Shown in pieces: positions 15,931-26,400 of a stretch of 64,000 nucleotides of DNA. Each line of letters begins with the position of its first letter. The first letter of the stretch is position 1. The translations under genes were made by a program, and so were the position numbers. The notes under the pieces are model-generated. The model was not told where the DNA came from. It made no database searches and saw nothing but the letters and a program-made list of their open reading frames with translations. The DNA comes from Ruminococcus flavefaciens ND2009 (lineage in GTDB: Bacteria; Bacillota; Clostridia; Oscillospirales; Ruminococcaceae), in contig NZ_KK211348.1 in the NCBI RefSeq assembly GCF_000621785.1, positions 7,494 to 71,493 of the forward strand. Reading direction: 5' to 3'.

Positions 15931-17669
15931 GCAGGAAGAAAATAGTTTGCACTCTTGGCAAATTCGATATACCCATAATACAGCTCCAGCCCGACTTCAA
16001 TGTAGACCTTCTGGACTCAAACATCATGGTCTTCGGAGCCTCCATGAGCGGCAAGACCACCTTCCTCAAGACCCTTGTGAACATACTCCACAAGCGTATG
16101 AACGAGAAGGAGGAAAGGATATTCATTCTGGACTTCGGCGGCGCTCTCTCGGACTACCGCGATATGCCGCTTGTGTCGGCGTACTTCGACAACTCCAACG
16201 AGGAGTACGTCAAGAGAGTGTTCAAGATAATGGACAATATCCTCAAGGAGAACATAAAGCTTCTGGGCGGCATGAACTACCGCGAGGTTGCAGAGGGACA
16301 GCCCGTCCATACCACATTCATCATCGACAATCTCAACGCCTTTACCGAGGAGTCCCGCTATACAGCCTATCAGGAGAAGCTGGCAAAGTTGTGCAGAGAC
16401 GGTCTCTCAAAGGGCATAACCGTAGTTGTCACCGCAGGCGATACAAAGGGGCTTAACTCCTACATGGCAAGCTTCCGCCAGAAGATAGCCTTTGAGATGC
16501 CTGCCGACAAGTACCTTGACATATTCAATGACAAGGCAGGCTCCGTGGGCAACAACCCCGGACACGGCTTTGCCAATGTTACCGTCAAGCCCGAGGGCAT
16601 CACAGGTACATTCAAGATGAACCTGCCCTATGAGGTGCAGTGCTTCAAGGCACAGACCTCCGCAGACCCCGACGGCAAAAATGTCACATTCGCTCAGGGA
16701 ATGGCAAAGAAATATGACTTCGACAGTGAGGCGGGAGAGTACAGAAAACACGTAAGACGCTATCTGACCTTCCCCAAGGAGCTTACCCGTGAGGAGTACG
16801 AAAAGCTGGCACAGAAGCCATCTTCCGAAACAGAGCGTATCTGTCCCGTCAGCGTTGGACTTGACTATGTTGACTTCTGCCCCGTGACCATTGACCTTGC
16901 AAGGACAGGCACCGTGGCGATATACGGCAAGAAGGAGTTCGGCAAGACCAATCTCCTCAGTCTTCTCCTTGAGGGACTTGCGCAGCAGAAAAAGGACCTG
17001 AGAATGGTTTTCTTCGACGACGGACGAAATCAGCTCAAGCCCCTTTACGATAAATACAGCAGTCAGTGCGGCTGTGTGCTCATAAACGGCTTTGAAAAGC
17101 GGGACCTTCCCATGAAGGACGGAAGCGTCGTTCAGGACAAGAAGCTCTCGCCCATACAGCAGTTCTATCTCTATCTCAACGAGAATTACATCGAGCTGGA
17201 CAAGAGGTTCCTGGCAGGCATTTACGGAGTCAGCGACGCTCTCAGGAAGGAATATGAGAATATCCCCGACTGCGCCGCCGAGGAGACGCCCTTCACTGTA
17301 TTCATCATACAGAGCAAGCTGGTCTATCTTAATACCCCCGAGGGAAAGAGGTTCATCAACTCCATTCTTCCTCAGCTTACGGCTGTGGCAGAGGAGAGAG
17401 GCTTCCTGTTCATATTCTCCGACGTTCAGAAGATAAGCGACGGCGAGCAGAATTCCTTCTTCAACAACAATATCTCCTATGCCTTCCTCCTGGACAATAT
17501 TGCAGAGTTCGCAGGGGAGAGAGGTCAGAAGACCGTCTTCGGAAACATGGACGTGAAGACGCTCAAGGAGGACTATGCAAGATGTGAGCTGGGCGACGGC
17601 TACAGCTATGATATAGAGGCTGACAGACTGGTCAAGCTCAAATTCATAAAGTACGGAAAGGATGATTGA
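15927..17669 (+). CDS. EssC-type ATPase, C-terminal half (second and third ATPase domains)
   Basis: A 580-residue soluble protein starting at a GTG that overlaps the previous stop, with GGGAGGG 6-7 bp upstream. It holds two P-loop domains: GASMSGKTT (about 37-45) with a matching IFILDFGG strand, and GKKEFGKTN (about 334-342), whose GxxxxGKT loop is kept, with MVFFDDG downstream. This corresponds to domains D2 and D3 of EssC. Together with the previous gene it makes about 1660 residues. Both halves must assemble on the membrane for secretion. ESX systems of Actinobacteria also split their ATPase (EccCa/EccCb), so this is known there but is less usual in Firmicutes. Confidence 0.85.
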   Translation: MSRKKIVCTLGKFDIPIIQLQPDFNVDLLDSNIMVFGASMSGKTTFLKTLVNILHKRMNEKEERIFILDFGGALSDYRDMPLVSAYFDNSNEEYVKRVFKIMDNILKENIKLLGGMNYREVAEGQPVHTTFIIDNLNAFTEESRYTAYQEKLAKLCRDGLSKGITVVVTAGDTKGLNSYMASFRQKIAFEMPADKYLDIFNDKAGSVGNNPGHGFANVTVKPEGITGTFKMNLPYEVQCFKAQTSADPDGKNVTFAQGMAKKYDFDSEAGEYRKHVRRYLTFPKELTREEYEKLAQKPSSETERICPVSVGLDYVDFCPVTIDLARTGTVAIYGKKEFGKTNLLSLLLEGLAQQKKDLRMVFFDDGRNQLKPLYDKYSSQCGCVLINGFEKRDLPMKDGSVVQDKKLSPIQQFYLYLNENYIELDKRFLAGIYGVSDALRKEYENIPDCAAEETPFTVFIIQSKLVYLNTPEGKRFINSILPQLTAVAEERGFLFIFSDVQKISDGEQNSFFNNNISYAFLLDNIAEFAGERGQKTVFGNMDVKTLKEDYARCELGDGYSYDIEADRLVKLKFIKYGKDD

Positions 17670-17670
17670 T

Positions 17671-17985
17671 ATGTCAGGATTCATATCAGCGAATATAGAT
17701 AAATTTGTGCAGTTCGAGACCCAGGCTCAGGAAGCGATAACCGAGTTCCAGTCCATAAAGGACGATTTTGACGATATAAATTCCACCCTCCTCGGCAAGT
17801 GGGAGGGGGCTGGAAAGGACGCATATAAGCAGGAGTCCGACCACATAATGGAGAATGTACAGGGTATAGAGACCATACTCAATACCATATGCGACACTGT
17901 CATCAAGAGCGTCAAGGACTCATATCTCAATCTCGATGAAGAGCTTGGAGAGCTCAACAAGAATCCTTCGGGAGGGGAACAGTAA
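17671..17985 (+). CDS. WXG100 protein with canonical WEG motif
   Basis: A 104-residue protein. I chose the ATG at 17671, 9 bp after GGAAAGG; an ATG at 17662 is open but has no ribosome site. The turn reads KWEGAGKDAY, a true WxG, between two long helices. The acidic tail has no clear YxxxD/E signal beyond DSYLNLDEE. It is the most canonical WXG100 protein in the locus and probably a core substrate or activator of the EssC-like ATPase encoded just upstream. Confidence 0.87.
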   Translation: MSGFISANIDKFVQFETQAQEAITEFQSIKDDFDDINSTLLGKWEGAGKDAYKQESDHIMENVQGIETILNTICDTVIKSVKDSYLNLDEELGELNKNPSGGEQ

Positions 17986-17988
17986 GCA

Positions 17989-18165
17989 ATGGGAAAACCG
18001 AGTGTCGGTGAGATAAATACCGACAGCATAGAGAAAAAGACGGAGAAGATAAGCAAGCTCACGGAGCTTCCCGAGGAAGCCCCCGGAACTATATTCGACC
18101 TTCTCTTCTCAGAGGGCAGAAACAAGGAAATGGTGAAGAATGAGCCGAGAGATAAGAGGAACTGA
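17989..18165 (+). CDS. Small 58-residue protein overlapping the kinase gene
   Basis: An ATG at 17989, 3 bp after the WXG100 stop, opens a 58-codon frame ending in TGA at 18163-18165. GGAGGGG lies 12 bp upstream. The product is charged and hydrophilic (MGKPSVGEINTDSIEKK at the start) with a short apolar patch (APGTIFDLLF). It overlaps the kinase start by 26 bp. Its position inside a gap-free operon supports translation, but no family is recognised. Confidence 0.5.
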   Translation: MGKPSVGEINTDSIEKKTEKISKLTELPEEAPGTIFDLLFSEGRNKEMVKNEPRDKRN

Positions 18166-20011
18166 TTTCAAATTCACAGTTGATACCTCCCACGGCCTCA
18201 ACAAGGACGGCTTCATCGCCATAGGTACGGAGAGTATAGTTTACAAAGGACTGAAGACCGCCAGCGAGGGAGGTCTCCAGTTTTCCTGCGTACTGAAGTT
18301 CAAGCCCAAATTCGTAAGGTCGGGCGACGAGATAGTGGACAGGCTTAAGAAATTCAAGGATGAGGAGCTCACCATCTTTGACGACCTTCAGGAGTGCCGT
18401 TCCATCGTCCGCATATTTGATGTTATCGAGGACCTGGGGGACTTCAGTATGCCCTGCGAGCACGTTGCGGGCAAGGTCATCAACAGCGACGGCTACTTCT
18501 GCGTTGTCGAGGAGTACATCGACGGCTGGTCCCTTGAGGAGTACTGCCGCGAGGAGAGCTGGAAGCTCCGCAAGGCAGAGCAGCTGGAAAACGGGCTTTC
18601 AAGAGTCATCAACTATCACGACTATCCCGAGGATGAGCGTCAGCGTATCGACCTGAGCTACAGGAACTATGAGAACATCATAAAATATCAGGGCGAGATA
18701 ATACAGTTCATGATAAACCTCTGCGAGATACTTGAGTTCGTGACGGAGAAGAAGAATATCCTTCATCTGGACATAAAGCCCGAAAACGTCATGGTGACCA
18801 AGTACGGCAGGGAGCTGGTGCTCATCGACTTCGGACGGGCAAAGCGCATTACAAAGGCGGACAGGTTCGCAAGGGCTGAAATGGCTCCTGCGGATTACAA
18901 GGGCAGGGAGACCATAGACAGGATGTTCCAGTACGGCACCCTGGGCTATGCAGCCCCCGAGTGCTATGCGGAAGCCGCCGAGGGCTCCGAGTTTCCCTTC
19001 AAACAGCCCCTTGAAAAGGGAAAGATGTCCATAGAGAGCGATATATTCTCCTTCGGCGCCACATTCTGGGAGTGCCTTAACATCTTCGAGCTGGTAACGG
19101 GGAACAAGTGGTTCTCTGAGGACAGCCATGACTTCTACAAGGAGCATTTCCTCCGCGACGAAGCCTACTGCGGCAGAGACCTGAGCCTTACCTCCATACA
19201 CTACCACAAGAAGCTGGAGAATATTATCCGCACCTGCACCAAGGCAAGGACAGCCCACTATCTTGAGGAGGACAACAGAGAGTTCTACCACTCCTACTCA
19301 GAGCTGAAAAAGGACATAGAGGACGCAAGAAATTCCGCCCCGACTATCGTCCGCGCAGAGAATATCAAGGTAAGGAACGCCTTCGGAATGTTCGGCGTAA
19401 CGATGGCTGTTGCCACAGCCTTTCTGCTGATGATATCCCTGTACCGTCTGGTGGGCTACAGAGTAGCTATGGACAAGTGGAACAGCCTTGTTTCGGGATA
19501 TAACGTTACCCGCTTCTACAAGCTGGACACCCTGTCCATGGATCTGATAAAGACCTCATCGGGAAGCAGACAGGAAAACACATACAGAATGATCTCGGAG
19601 TTCACCTATCAGGACGGTGACATCGACGATAAGGAAGCCGCTATGCTGGTGAAGCTGCTGAAGAAAATGAGCAGCACCGAGCATCTGGGCGAGCATATCG
19701 ACGAGCTGATGATGCACGGCAACCAGAAGAACTTCAGGGAGATAAGCTCCGAGATAATGACCATAGAGACAGAGACGGACAGCGACGGCTATCGCATAGC
19801 CAGAGCCATATACAACGCCGAGGTGGGCAGGACAGGCTACACCGAGGCATTCGAGGTGCTGGACAGCTACAAGGACGACGGCAGGTTCAGGAACGCAGTC
19901 ATAAAGCTGAGGAACGTTCTTGACAATGACGAGACCATTCGTCTCCTTGCTGAGTATAAGGGCACCGAAAGAGCCGAGATACAGCAGTATCTGGCAGAGA
20001 TAGGAGGCTGA
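18140..20011 (+). CDS. Membrane Ser/Thr protein kinase, EssB-like layout
   Basis: A 623-residue protein with a cytoplasmic protein kinase domain (about 10-400), one membrane helix (about 413-435) and an outer domain of about 185 residues. Catalytic features are present: a glycine-poor loop GTESIVYKG (29-37), Lys53, HLDIKPEN (about 209-216) and IDFG (about 230-233). The inserts are larger than usual. The layout matches EssB/YukC, the type VII subunit with a pseudokinase domain, one membrane helix and an outer domain. Here the catalytic residues are kept, so it may be an active kinase standing in for EssB. It lies in the same operon as the EssC halves. Confidence 0.82.
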   Translation: MSREIRGTDFKFTVDTSHGLNKDGFIAIGTESIVYKGLKTASEGGLQFSCVLKFKPKFVRSGDEIVDRLKKFKDEELTIFDDLQECRSIVRIFDVIEDLGDFSMPCEHVAGKVINSDGYFCVVEEYIDGWSLEEYCREESWKLRKAEQLENGLSRVINYHDYPEDERQRIDLSYRNYENIIKYQGEIIQFMINLCEILEFVTEKKNILHLDIKPENVMVTKYGRELVLIDFGRAKRITKADRFARAEMAPADYKGRETIDRMFQYGTLGYAAPECYAEAAEGSEFPFKQPLEKGKMSIESDIFSFGATFWECLNIFELVTGNKWFSEDSHDFYKEHFLRDEAYCGRDLSLTSIHYHKKLENIIRTCTKARTAHYLEEDNREFYHSYSELKKDIEDARNSAPTIVRAENIKVRNAFGMFGVTMAVATAFLLMISLYRLVGYRVAMDKWNSLVSGYNVTRFYKLDTLSMDLIKTSSGSRQENTYRMISEFTYQDGDIDDKEAAMLVKLLKKMSSTEHLGEHIDELMMHGNQKNFREISSEIMTIETETDSDGYRIARAIYNAEVGRTGYTEAFEVLDSYKDDGRFRNAVIKLRNVLDNDETIRLLAEYKGTERAEIQQYLAEIGG

Positions 20012-20364
20012 TGACAATGAGCAGAAGAAACTCGGGCGGATTCAGCCGCTTTATGGAAAAACACCTGCTGCTCCAGTATATACTCAACTCCTTCGGGAAG
20101 GTGCTCCTGGGGATAGTTCTGGGTACAGCCCTTATCTTCGGCATACTCAATGCAACGGGAAAGTATTCCGTTCTGGAGAGCAGACTTGATCTGAAATACG
20201 ACTCGCCATGGTTGACAGTACCCATGGCAGCAGCTCTCGCACTCGCCCTCATAGCCCTTGTAATAGGGCTTATCCTGTACTTCTACAAGTACAAGCGCAG
20301 CAGGGTGAAGAGCAGCTTTTACAGCGCCCTTGCGGACGTTGTCAATGAAAAGAAAAAAGGCTGA
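20011..20364 (+). CDS. Small two-helix membrane protein
   Basis: A 117-residue protein whose ATG overlaps the kinase stop (TGATG), with AGGAGG 4 bp upstream; an ATG at 20017 would also fit. Two membrane helices are at about 33-53 and 70-92, followed by a basic cytoplasmic tail (YKYKRSRVKSS). In this position it may be an accessory membrane subunit such as EssA. The sequence itself is not recognisable. Confidence 0.65.
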   Translation: MTMSRRNSGGFSRFMEKHLLLQYILNSFGKVLLGIVLGTALIFGILNATGKYSVLESRLDLKYDSPWLTVPMAAALALALIALVIGLILYFYKYKRSRVKSSFYSALADVVNEKKKG

Positions 20365-20410
20365 CAGCCTTAAGGGGAAAGATCCAAAATAAGAGATTGG
20401 AGTGTTATCA

Positions 20411-23400
20411 GTGAAAAAGAAGCTACTTTCAATAATACTGGTGGCGATGCTGTCGACCAACGCCATACCCTATGCCGCAGTTGCGGCTGAGGAGGGCACC
20501 ACGGCAGCTTCCGAGGAGGCGGCTGAGGACGGAAAGACCTCGGTACCTCAGATCACCGACATCAATATGGAACACAGGAAGTATGAGCTCGAAGCTGAGG
20601 TCGTTGAGGAAAACGGTGATTACAGCGTCAGAGAGCTTGTATGCAATATATCGGATTTCAGGGGTAAGGACGTACAGTTTGAAGCCGAAGCCAGTGCCGA
20701 AAAGGTGAGCGAAGGTCATTACAAAGTATACCTTCGGAACTGCCGCCTTACAGGCAGTGATGCAGGGCTTTTCACTCTCAGCAACACCGAGCAGGAGAGG
20801 ACCGACGCTGTCGTTCTTGACGTTTACAGTGTTACCCATATCGTTCATGTCAAGCCCGAAATAACAGATCTGTACGTGGACGATGATATTCCCGACAAAA
20901 TACCCTGTACCTGCGTTGACGAAAATGCCGACATCGGCAATGTTTCGTTTTACTGCAAGGTCTCGGGAGCTTCGGGAAAGGCGCGAGTGGGAACATATGC
21001 CTTCACTGATCCTGCCGCCGACAGCAGCGGCTATGAGGTCAGCTTTGACGGCGAATACAGCCTGAAGGTGACCAATCCTCCTCTTGATGAAGATACGGCA
21101 AATATGCTGCCGTGGGACGTGCAGCATCTGAGAGGCGTCACCAAGAGCACCATAAAGTGCCCTCAGGGGTTTGAGCTTACCTCGGATTTCAGAAGCTTCA
21201 ACAGCACCCTGACACTGTCCCTGGATACTTCTTCATACGGCAAGGAGAAGAGTATCCGCTACTTTATGCGCAATAAGCATGACGGAAGTGTCTATCAGCT
21301 TGAATACAGATATATACTGGAGGAGAGCACGGGTATCCGCACTGCATGGGCATCCGCAGGTACTGTGGGTGCTGTCCGCAGCGGCGAGCTGGACGTAAAG
21401 GAAAACGCCGTTATAAAGGTGCTTCTCAGGCGAAATGACGCAGCTGAACTGGAGAGCCTGAAGCTCACCTCCAATGCAGACAAAAAGGGCAGGGAATATA
21501 CGGCAAGTACGCCCGAAATAACCACAGAGGAGCTTGACGCGCTGATAAAGAAGGCGGCAGGTGTAAGCGGCGATGAGGCTGCGGATATACCAGCTCCCAA
21601 GGCAGAGGGCGGAGCTCTCAGGGTGAATTACAACGGCGTGAACTATTTCTATGCGGAGTTCCCTCTTGATGAGGTTAGCAGCGGAAACTCATGCAGATTT
21701 ACCGACTTCAAGCTTGTCATAAAGAACAAGGGTGAGTCACGCAATGAGAACCCGGCGCTGACCCTTGCAGCCGGTATGGGCGGAAATGCTTCTGTTTCTC
21801 AGCTGCTTGTGGATAAAAAGCTGCCTGTTATCGCAAACAGTGAAGCTAAGAAGGCTGTTGATGTTGATTTCAGCAACCTGAACAAGTCTGTCAATGGAAC
21901 TATAAATGTCTCTGACGGTGAGAGCGGTATAAAGGAAGTAAAGTACAAATGGGACTTTGAAGATGACTATACAACTATAAAGAATGTTGATTCCGCAGCA
22001 GGCAGACAGCAGAAGCTGGAGTTCAGCGCTCCCTATTCGGAAATGGACGAAGCCGAAGCCTCACAGGACAGCTTTGTTATCAATATCTCTGTTACGGATA
22101 ATGCAGGCAATGTCACCGAATATGAGCAGGAATGCAAGTCCGAATGGGATCAGCAGCCTCCTGCGGTAAAATTTGCCGGATTTGTCAATGAGAGCTACGA
22201 TCTTACAAAGCTCCATCACTATGACTACGGAAACTATACCAATACCCGCAAGAAGCTCTTCATGATCGTTGAGGACGAGACCGACAGAAAGTTCATATCG
22301 GGCTTCGGCGGAGTTACCGTGAACGGAAAAGACGGAGTAAAGCCTCAGATCTATTCGCTGGCAGGCGTTCAGGGAATTGAGGATATACTTACGGCTGCTC
22401 AGCCCGAAAGCGGCTCGAAATACAGCAACGCCAATATTTCCGCTTCGGACTGGAATAAGATAAAGCAGGCTGTCACCGAGCAGAAAAACAAGGGACAGTC
22501 CTACAAGAGCGGTGATGTGGGCAGCGGTCCGTACATATGTATATTTGAGATCAGCGAGCTGTCGGGACTTACTCCCATTACCCTGAGCTTTGCCGATAAC
22601 GGCGGCATAGTGAACCAGGTCATCGCAAGCTCTGTTATCGGAGATATGAAGACAGGCGGCTGTGTTTATGATGACAAGGCACCCGAATGCAGCTTCACCT
22701 TCAGCGATACCGACGGTACCGCACACAGGGAGGGCAGCGGCCTTACGGACTATAAGCCCGATAAGGACGGAAGGATCTGGCTCAACGAGTTTGATACCTC
22801 CCTCAATATAAACCTTTCCGACCATACAAGCGGAATCAGAAAGGTAGTTGTGGAGAAGCTTGACGAGAAGGGTGAACTCATAGAGACCGGCGAGGTACAG
22901 GTCAGCGATGACTCTGCCAAGAATACACATACTATCGCTATCCCTCTTCATAATGATACCGAAGAAGAGACCGCAGGGTATGCAAAGGCACTTACCGACG
23001 GAAAGTACGGCTTCAACATCGTCGTATATGACAACGCAGGCAATGTAAGCGGACATCTTATGGCTGACAGCGAAAGCAAAGCCGAGCCCATAAGGGTTGA
23101 CGTAGGCGTCTACACGGGAAGCGTTACCGCCGAGTCGCAAAGCGTTCCGGGTACATCAAAGTACGTAGGAAAGCAGCTCTGGATGACGGATACCGAAAAG
23201 CCGAAGCTGAGCATAAAGCTTGACAATAATTATGCAGGCATAGGAACGCTGACCATGACTGTAAATAACAAGCAGGTCAAGTGGGACTATAATGAGAAGA
23301 CAGGAATGCTCACCTCCGATCTCAGGTCTGAAAATGACAACTCGGTGGTAAGCTGCGGAAGCAGACAGCAGTATGAGGTCTCGGTCAGCGGAAGCGACAA

Positions 23401-26400
23401 TGCAAGACACATGATAAAGCTCTCCCAGACTGTCAACGCGGATACAAAGGCTCCTGAGGTATACAAGGTCGAGGCGGTGAAGAAGAGTGACAATATCGCT
23501 CTCCAGACACTGAATTTCTTCACCTTCGGTGCCTTCTCAAATGACGCTGTTGAGGTAAAGGCTTATATAAGAGAGCCGGAGTTCGACAGCGGACTGTCAA
23601 CGGTGATCCTTGATTACTATAAAGCCGACGGCACTCCTGCCGAGGGCGTTGTTATGAGCGAGTCGGTCAGCAGCGGCGGTGAACACATCTATTCCGCACT
23701 GCTCCCCGTTGAGGATCAGGTATTCTACAACGACATCAGTATTTATGCTGAGGATAACGTAGGCAAGAAGAACGGCAGGTCAGTATTCGACATCAGCGGC
23801 GGTGAGACCGAGAGCAGGAACTTCCTCGTTATCGAGAAGAACGAGCCTGTTATCGGCATTGACTTCCCGGGCAGTGATATAACAGCTTCCGCCATTGAGG
23901 CTGACGGGGAGAATGCTGAGAACGAGAGCGGATATGCTCATCACATCAGCAACTACAGCGAGGAAAAGGTGCCTGATGACCTCTGGTACTCCGAGCACAA
24001 GAAGTTCGCAGTTACTGTTCAGGACGCTCAGGCAGGCATAAACAGCATAAAGATGACTCTCAACGGCGTTGAGATAGAGAACCCCGACAGGTTCAGGGCA
24101 GATGCTTCGGAGAAGGCGGAGGGCACAGAGCCTGAGTCGGAGACCGAAAAGTCCGGGAAGGCAGAAACAGGGGAGTTCAGGTATGAATTCGATACCGAGG
24201 AGCTCCACAAAATACTTGAAAAGCAGCCCAGACACGGCGATTACATATTCACGGTGGAGGCTGTTGACAACGCAGGCAACGCCACGAAGCCCCTGGAGTT
24301 CGCATATAATCTGGACGACATAGATCCCGAGATAGAGAAGTTCATCTTCTCGCCCGCATCATCAGACAACGTGGGCGATACCGAGGACTGGGTGATCTCC
24401 GAGGACGTTCCCGCCTACACATATTTCTTCGGCGGAAAGTTCTGGGCAGTATTCCGCGTCTCCGACGCATATCCCACTTCGGGACTTGACAGGGTGGACT
24501 ACAGGATACTTCCCTTCGAGAACGGCAATGCCAACTATGACAAGGTACAGAACGGCAGCCTTGCAATCCGCTCGGATACGAGTGGCATGGACGAGGGCTC
24601 AGAGGAGTACGGTCTTCTCGGATCCCTGCTGAAGGCAGATGAGGAAAGCGGAAGAAATGACGATGAAAGCGGTATATACGGCTATTCGTGGCTTGAGATA
24701 CCCGTTGACTTCAAGGGACAGATCTTTGCGGGAGTCTTCGATAACGTAGGACGCCATTCCGAAAACAAGACAACTCACGGATATGTCACCGATAATGCCG
24801 CTCCCACAGTTGAGATAACAGGCATAAACGATACAAGGCATTCCGACGGTGAGGGCAATAAGCTCTATTCCTCCGAGAAGGAAGTGACCGTAGTCATCAG
24901 GGATACTCAGTCGGGAATAAGAGACGTGAGGTATTCCGTTGACTCAGAAAAGCGTCACGGCGACGGCGGAAGCTTCGACATCAGAGACTTCGACCTGAAC
25001 GGCACAGACGAGATCACTGACGGCTGGGTAGTCTCAGCAAGGGACAGCAATCTCATCACCGAGATCAGGAAGACCTTCAGGTTTGACAGCGACGACAACG
25101 GAATTACCGTAACCGCTTCTGCGGGTGACAACTCGGGTAATCATTCAGATGATTCAGTCAGCGAGAAGTTCACCGTTGACCTTACAGATCCCGTTATCGA
25201 CGTGGATATAAACGGAGGTATCGACGGCACCAACTACTACAGTGCTCAGCATAAGCCTGAGATCACCATTAAGGTCACCGAGCGCAACTTTGACCCCGAG
25301 CTCATAAACACCACCTTACAGAACAGCTTCGGCAGCAAGGTCCCCACAGTCAGCTTCACAGATGTATCGGATACAGAGCACACCGCTCACCTGGTATTCG
25401 ATGAGGGTGACTTCACCTTCGACATCAGGGGCACAGACAGGGCAGGTCACAGCGCAAAGGTGAATATGGACCGTTCAAAGATAGGCAAGTTCTACATGGA
25501 CAATACCGCACCTGTGGTATCGAACAACTTCACGGACTTTGCCGACAGCAAGAACGGAAACTATCTCAGCAGCGCAAAGAATATCGAAATAACCGTTGTG
25601 GAGCACAACTTTGATCCCGAGAGGTCGGGACTGAAGATCTGGCACAAGGATCCCGGCTCCGAGCACGACAGCACAGGCTTTACAGATGTAACGAACAGCG
25701 TTATATCCCGTGCGGACTGGAAGACCGAGAACGATACCCACACTCTTTCGGCACAGCTCAAGCAGGACGGCGTCTACAGGATAGAGGTAGCTCCGTCTGA
25801 TCCTTCGGGCAACAACGGCGGTTCATCAAGCTCAGGCATATTCGAGCTGGATACCACAAAGCCTGTGGTAACGGAGAAGAACGGCAAGCGTGTTGACAAG
25901 AGCAATGCGGACAAGTTCCTGGACATCTACAACGCATCGAGAAAGGACGAGGCGGTACCCACAGTTGAGTTCTCCGACGCCAACTTCGACCACCTGAAAT
26001 ACGTGCTGACGGTATATGCTCCCCAGTACAAGAACGGCAAGGAGCTTGCAGTCATCAGACCCAAGAATATGTTCCTTCCCGAGGACAAGAATGAGACAGG
26101 AACACTAAGGAACACCAGGTTCGCGCTTCCCGAGTTCGACAAGGACGGCGTTTATGCCCTTGAGCTCATAGCTGTGGACAAGGCAGGCAACGAGAGCTAT
26201 CTCAACTCCAACACATATATGAGGTTGGTAGACAACGATGTTCTGGCTTATATCCCCAACAGCAACTCTGTGAAGAAGACGGGCTGGTACTCATTCCAGT
26301 ACGATAACGGCGAGCCCATAAGCAAGCGCCCCGATAACTTCAGCGACATTGAGATAGTGGTATTCTCAGAGAAAAACTCCGATGTAGACGTAGTTCTGAG

